From positions 32,312-96,311 of the forward strand of contig CAMCLK010000015.1 in assembly GCA_945875585.1 (NCBI GenBank): a stretch of 64,000 nucleotides of DNA, written 5' to 3'. This stretch comes from Candidatus Kuenenia stuttgartensis. Lineage in GTDB: Bacteria; Planctomycetota; Planctomycetia; Gemmatales; Gemmataceae. The notes beneath the pieces were generated by a model. The model did no database searches. It was not told the DNA's origin and was given only the letters and a program-made list of their open reading frames with translations. A program made the position numbers and the translations under genes. Shown one piece after another: positions 60,667 through 64,000 of the stretch (position 1 is the stretch's first letter; each line of letters opens with the position of its first letter).

Positions 60667-60810
60667 TTACTTAGCGGCCTTAGCTGGCTCAGCTGCCTTG
60701 GAACCTTCTGGTGCCTTGGTTGGGGCTGGAGCCTTCTTGGCTTCTTCGCCGCAACCGACGATTGCGAGGGAGAAAGCAGCGGCGAACATGCAAACAGCGA
60801 ACTTCTTCAT
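60667..60810 (-). CDS. 47-residue Ala/Lys-rich lipoprotein
   Basis: From ATG 60810 the product is MKKFAVCMFAAAFSLAIVGC plus about 27 residues rich in Ala, Lys, Pro and Glu. The lipobox cysteine is at residue 20. The N-terminus is clearly paralogous to that of the next lipoprotein upstream (MKKF...VGCGEE). It is the middle member of the three small minus-strand lipoprotein genes. Function unknown; abundance or a structural role at the membrane is conceivable. Confidence 0.7.
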   Translation of the reverse strand: MKKFAVCMFAAAFSLAIVGCGEEAKKAPAPTKAPEGSKAAEPAKAAK

Positions 60811-60887
60811 GATGAGATTCCTTGAGTGAGAAACTAGAAAAACCGGGAGGCAAATTACCTCACGGCCATACGAATAATCCAAAAGGA

Positions 60888-61172
60888 TTACTTCTTTGGC
60901 TCTTCCTTCTTTGGCTCTTCCTTCTTTGGTGCTTCTGCCTTTGGTGCTTCTGCCTTTGGTGCTTCTGCCTTAGGAGCTTCAGCCTTTGGTGCTTCTGGTG
61001 CCTTGGCTGGTTCAGCCTTCTTTTCTTCTGGCTTCTTTTCTTCTGGCTTCTTTTCGCCACCCTTAGGAGCAGTAGTTGTCTTCTTGTCAGTTTTCTTTTC
61101 TTCGCCACAGCCTACGAGGACGGCTGGAGCAATCAGGCTGAGGGCGACGAGCATGGAAAGGAACTTCTTCAT
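60888..61172 (-). CDS. 94-residue lipoprotein with Lys/Glu/Ala/Pro pentapeptide repeats
   Basis: Starts at ATG 61172 (MKKFLSMLVALSLIAPAVLVGC), lipobox cysteine at residue 22. The mature part is a highly charged low-complexity chain of 5-residue units: EEKKP, then KAEAP four or five times, then KKEEP. Such chains are extended rods, as in TonB- or SpoIIQ-like spacers, but here they are simply repetitive. It is the first of the three small lipoprotein genes. The 15-base DNA repeat could change in number between strains. Function unknown. Confidence 0.7.
   Translation of the reverse strand: MKKFLSMLVALSLIAPAVLVGCGEEKKTDKKTTTAPKGGEKKPEEKKPEEKKAEPAKAPEAPKAEAPKAEAPKAEAPKAEAPKKEEPKKEEPKK
60891..61065 (-). 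repeat. 15-bp coding tandem repeats in lipoprotein gene
   Basis: The 3' part of the 94-residue lipoprotein gene is built of 15-base units (TTCTTTGGCTCTTCC and TTTGGTGCTTCTGCC types, read on the plus strand), three families in all, encoding KKEEP, KAEAP and EEKKP. This is a coding microsatellite-like region and could slip, giving strain-to-strain length changes without frame shifts. Confidence 0.7.
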
Positions 61173-61378
61173 GAGTCTGAATCCTTATGTTTGTACCAAT
61201 CTGAAGATCCCACCTATGGGACCTTCTCGTCGGTATCATACGATTGGATGCACGAGCGTCCAGATTTATTCCCTTGACTTGCTGCTTTTCGTGTTTCTGA
61301 TTGCCGCTGGAATAAATCAGTGGTTTCGCGCAACGTAAGAACTGGACAATGGCCTTTTGGCCCGTCTAATGGATTGCC

Positions 61379-61900
61379 ATGGAAGAGCTCATCCAACTTT
61401 ATCATCAAAGCCTCTACCGCTACGCCTTCAGGCTTACCGGTCAGACTGCGGATGCTGAAGACCTTGTTCAGGAAACTTTTCTTCATGCCAGCAATAAGCT
61501 AAGTTCCCTGCGCGATTATCAAGCAGCGCGCCCATGGCTGTTTTCCATCCTGCGCAACCGCCACCTTATGACAGTGCGCAAACGATCGCATGGACAGGAA
61601 TCGCTCAACGATCTTCCGGAATGGCCCGCCCCGGCAGCAATGGATCGGTCCCACCACGACCCCGAGCGACTCCAACAGTTGCTTCTGGAAATGCCCGAAT
61701 CGTATCGGACCCCTTTGATTCTCTTTTATTTGGAAGATTTCAGCTACCGCGACATTTCTGAACAGATGGCAATTCCCATCGGAACTGTGATGTCGCGTCT
61801 GGCTCGTGCCAAAGACTGGTTGCGCTCCAGATACCACCCCATTGAAGACCCCAAGGTGCTTGCACCGGGCCATGTGGAGAATTCCCCCCATGTACTGTGA
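61379..61900 (+). CDS. ECF-family sigma factor
   Basis: A 173-residue extracytoplasmic-function sigma factor with region 2 (YRYAFRLTGQTADAEDLVQETFL, 'ARPWLFSILRNRHLMTVRK') and region 4 (ERLQQLLLEMPESYRTPLIL, 'FSYRDISEQMAIPIGTVMSRLARAK'). It would direct RNA polymerase to its own regulon. The next gene, a zinc-finger protein with a membrane helix, overlaps its last 11 bases and is likely its anti-sigma factor. The ~200 bases upstream, shared with the minus-strand lipoprotein genes, should hold its promoter; I could not identify it. Confidence 0.9.
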   Translation: MEELIQLYHQSLYRYAFRLTGQTADAEDLVQETFLHASNKLSSLRDYQAARPWLFSILRNRHLMTVRKRSHGQESLNDLPEWPAPAAMDRSHHDPERLQQLLLEMPESYRTPLILFYLEDFSYRDISEQMAIPIGTVMSRLARAKDWLRSRYHPIEDPKVLAPGHVENSPHVL

Positions 61901-62633
61901 AACTGCCCGCATGATCCTCGAACTCGACTTGGCGCGCATGGGAGAAGCCGATTGGCAGGACCTAGATGCGGTCGAAACCCATCTTGCTGAGTGCGACTCT
62001 TGCCGCATCTGGCGCGACCGCCGTTACCAAGAAGAAAACCACCTCGCAGACGCTATGCGGCATGTGGTGGTTCCGCCCAACCTGACCTCTGTTCTGGTAC
62101 GCCAATCGGCGCAATCACGCTGGAAGCGTTGGGGATTCCGTTCCGCTATGGCATTGGCAGCTGGCGTTGTTTTCCTACCTCTCGTTTATCTGGCTTGGCC
62201 CCACTCTCAGCCTTTAGACATCGAAGCCGCGGCATGGCTGTTACGAGAGGGGTTTGAACCAGATTTCGATGTGCCAACCGAAGATGCCCGCAGAATCACG
62301 CTTGAACAGCGATTCGCCAAGCTGGGGGTGCGCACGCACTTGCCCGAAAGCCTCGATTACGGCAGGCTGGTTTTTTCCGGGTTAGTAGAACTGCAAGGCC
62401 GCGCAGTTCCCCATCTGGTTTTCTCCGCTCCAGACGCCGAATCACCTTCATGGACACAGGTTCTGGTTCTGGATTCCAGGCAGTTCGATCTCTCGTCTTT
62501 GCCCGAAACCATGCCTACTGGCACAACTGCCTCGGCCCCCATGTTGATTCAGTCTGGTGAAAATGGCCGCTATGTGGCACTCGTTGCAGAAGGATTTAGG
62601 CGCAAACCTGCGGCTGGAAAGGCCTCCTGGTAG
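61890..62633 (+). CDS. anti-sigma factor with zinc finger and membrane helix
   Basis: A 247-residue protein from ATG 61890 (MYCETARMILEL), overlapping the sigma gene by 11 bases. The first ~40 residues have the zf-HC2/ZAS pattern H-x-x-x-C-x-x-C (HLAECDSCRIW) together with an upstream cysteine in MYCE. A membrane helix follows at ~90-112 (SAMALAAGVVFLPLVYLAW). The rest (~115-247) is an extracytoplasmic domain with a beta-like texture and no known motif, probably the signal-sensing part. The pair would form a membrane-to-nucleus-free switch: the anti-sigma releases the sigma on a signal. Confidence 0.85.
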   Translation: MYCETARMILELDLARMGEADWQDLDAVETHLAECDSCRIWRDRRYQEENHLADAMRHVVVPPNLTSVLVRQSAQSRWKRWGFRSAMALAAGVVFLPLVYLAWPHSQPLDIEAAAWLLREGFEPDFDVPTEDARRITLEQRFAKLGVRTHLPESLDYGRLVFSGLVELQGRAVPHLVFSAPDAESPSWTQVLVLDSRQFDLSSLPETMPTGTTASAPMLIQSGENGRYVALVAEGFRRKPAAGKASW

Positions 62634-62729
62634 CCTTTAGCGGTTGCGCTTGCCGGCATCTGCCTTTCTTTGGTATCGACTCCCCGCGGACCGGCTTGTG
62701 CCGAGACGATGCATCGGGGGATTGTTGCC

Positions 62730-64000
62730 ATGTACGGCCGCTGTCAATTTTTGACCTGTCTATCAGCGGTCACGCTATTTACCTTGCAAACTCAGGCGCA
62801 ACAACTGCTGCAGCAAGGATTTGAAGGCAAAAACACCCTGTGGACTCCTGTTCGTTCAGACCTCACATTGAAGGACTTGGAACACAGGATTACCGACGAT
62901 CTCGCTCACTCAGGCCAACGGAGCGAATTGATTCGTTTCGTGGCCGACGCGACCTCCCCGGCGCAATTTTCCTTTGAAATCGGCAAAGCCCCGGTAGTAG
63001 ACGAACTCAATCTGGGCACTTGGATCAAAGCCAATCGACCTGGTATTCAACTCGTGGCACGGGTTGTACTCCCCCATGAACGGGATCCACGCCAACTCGA
63101 CCGACCACTGACAGTTCTGGTTCCGGGTGATACCTATCAGCTGGCTGGGCGCTGGCAGCAATTACTGGTCAGACAACCACCCCGGCGCCTGCGGGAACAA
63201 CTGGCGCTTGTACGCGACGAACTCAAACGCGATGTCAATGCTCAGGAAGCTTTTGTTGACCGTCTGGTCCTATCGATGGCAGGTGGACCTGGCCTAACTG
63301 AGGTGCGCGTGGATGACCTTGAAGCAGGCCCCCTTAGCGAAAACGTCCCGCCACCAAAACCTACCATCACCAACCCGGGTACACCTACCGCTTCCATCAA
63401 GGGACTATCCGGAGATGTGCAGGTACGTGGCAATAACCTCATGGTTGGTGGCCAACGATTTTTCATGCGTGGTGTCAGGCATACCGGGGCACCACTTAAA
63501 ACGCTGCGAGATGCGGGCTTCAATACCCTGTGGATCGATGCGGGAACACCCGAAGGACAAGTGGATGAAGCCGTAAGGCAAGGCTTCTGGCTGGTTCCCG
63601 AACTGGGGCAAGGCGAAGCTCCACCCGGCACCGTTCCGGGGCAATTAGCATCTGCCAACGCTGTTGGACAGCGCGTCGCGCGCTTTATGGATCGCGAGAC
63701 CACTCTGGCGTGGTCACTTGGCGATCATCTGGACATTGAGTCATTTTCTGGTGTTTCGCGCCTGGCTCGCGGGGTTCGAACATCAGATCCGGGCAGGCCC
63801 ATGGCCATCGATGTGACAGATGGATTCCAAAAATATTCTGGAGGCATCGATCAGCCGATGCTGGGTGCCCATCGCTGGCCTCTTTACACAGGTCTTGAAT
63901 TGGCCCAGTACCGCGACTGGCTTGTCACAAGGCGCCGCCTCGCCGGCCCGGGTTCTTATACCTGGACATGGATCCAGACACACCTGCCCCGCTGGCACAC
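62730..64000 (+). CDS. secreted protein, TIM-barrel-like C-half, runs off the window
   Basis: An open frame from ATG 62730 to the right edge of the window, with no stop, so only ~423 residues are visible. The first ~22 residues (MYGRCQFLTCLSAVTLFTLQ) are a signal peptide. Residues ~25-210 look like a beta-sandwich. Residues ~230-423 have the flavour of a glycoside-hydrolase-like barrel: 'VGGQRFFMRGVRHTGAPL', 'LRDAGFNTLWIDAGTPEG', and a later 'WSLGDHLD'. This layout is common in planctomycete secreted proteins of unknown substrate. It lies 96 bases downstream of the anti-sigma gene and may be a target of that sigma factor. Confidence 0.65.
   Translation, partial: MYGRCQFLTCLSAVTLFTLQTQAQQLLQQGFEGKNTLWTPVRSDLTLKDLEHRITDDLAHSGQRSELIRFVADATSPAQFSFEIGKAPVVDELNLGTWIKANRPGIQLVARVVLPHERDPRQLDRPLTVLVPGDTYQLAGRWQQLLVRQPPRRLREQLALVRDELKRDVNAQEAFVDRLVLSMAGGPGLTEVRVDDLEAGPLSENVPPPKPTITNPGTPTASIKGLSGDVQVRGNNLMVGGQRFFMRGVRHTGAPLKTLRDAGFNTLWIDAGTPEGQVDEAVRQGFWLVPELGQGEAPPGTVPGQLASANAVGQRVARFMDRETTLAWSLGDHLDIESFSGVSRLARGVRTSDPGRPMAIDVTDGFQKYSGGIDQPMLGAHRWPLYTGLELAQYRDWLVTRRRLAGPGSYTWTWIQTHLPRWH

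Noticed and set aside
60891..61065. Tandem repeats as a CRISPR array
   Set aside because: The units are contiguous 15-mers in frame within a coding region, with no spacers.
61003..61338. Plus-strand frame ending before the sigma factor
   Set aside because: Most of it is antisense to the lipoprotein repeats; only the last part lies in the promoter region and has no ribosome site.
1..64000. tRNA, rRNA, insertion sequence or prophage genes
   Set aside because: No cloverleaf-like sequence, rRNA-like stretch, transposase, integrase or phage structural protein was recognised.

Overview
The window looks like a chromosomal stretch from a planctomycete, probably of the Gemmatales/Gemmataceae type. 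This is inferred from gene content and no database was searched. Supporting traits are a secreted c-type cytochrome fused to WD40 repeats, a Ser/Thr kinase with the planctomycete-style N-terminal 'SG-x-x-T-x-F' module, a single-chain SecD-SecF, many secreted Gly/Pro/Tyr-rich or zinc-ribbon membrane proteins, small lipoproteins, and a MtnB-MtnD-MtnC methionine-salvage set. LptF/G and AsmA-like genes indicate an outer membrane. Base composition is moderately GC-rich and even. I see no rRNA, tRNA, insertion sequence, prophage or CRISPR array, so this is mostly core and clade-specific chromosome.

Layout. 0-7.3 kb: end of a CBS protein, an AsmA-like to LptF/G envelope operon, an esterase and a LarA-like protein. 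7.5-10.8 kb: a thioredoxin-domain lipoprotein and mtnB-mtnD-mtnC. 11-14.6 kb: a membrane nucleotide-cyclase-like protein followed by an MscS channel with a cyclic-nucleotide-binding-like tail. 14.6-20.4 kb: an RND efflux pump, its adaptor and a beta-propeller protein. 20.4-27.3 kb: two small secreted proteins (one behind a folded leader), a Ser/Thr kinase, a three-domain ThiE, a TolC-like protein and a PhnD-like binding protein. 27.4-34.8 kb: topoisomerase IV-type A and B subunits, TrmJ and an Aas-like acyl-ACP synthetase. 34.9-39.8 kb: a tightly packed cytochrome-WD40, Memo-like, hydrolase and CbiET operon. 39.8-44.3 kb: larE, and groES-groEL behind a perfect sigma-54 promoter. 44.3-50.6 kb: a TPR plus tandem alpha-CTD gene followed by tgt, yajC and secDF. 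50.6-60.4 kb: RNA-modification genes (THUMP methyltransferase, TruD, Dus), an aldehyde dehydrogenase, a serine hydrolase, a DNA methyltransferase and a pterin dehydratase. 60.4-64 kb: a nest of tiny lipoproteins, an ECF sigma/anti-sigma pair, and a secreted protein running off the right edge.

The most notable items are: (1) the cyclase-like/cyclic-nucleotide-channel gene pair, in which both partners have lost canonical active-site or ligand-site residues; (2) a TPR protein carrying two RNA-polymerase alpha C-terminal domains at the head of the tgt-yajC-secDF block; (3) the sigma-54 promoter of groESL; (4) an RND pump that seems to contain a duplicated porter module; (5) a Clp-N-like/ThiD2/ThiE fusion; and (6) a Memo-like protein with a possible PqqD-like front domain in a redox-flavoured operon. 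One 43-residue lipoprotein gene and the gene at the right edge were found by reading the sequence directly.
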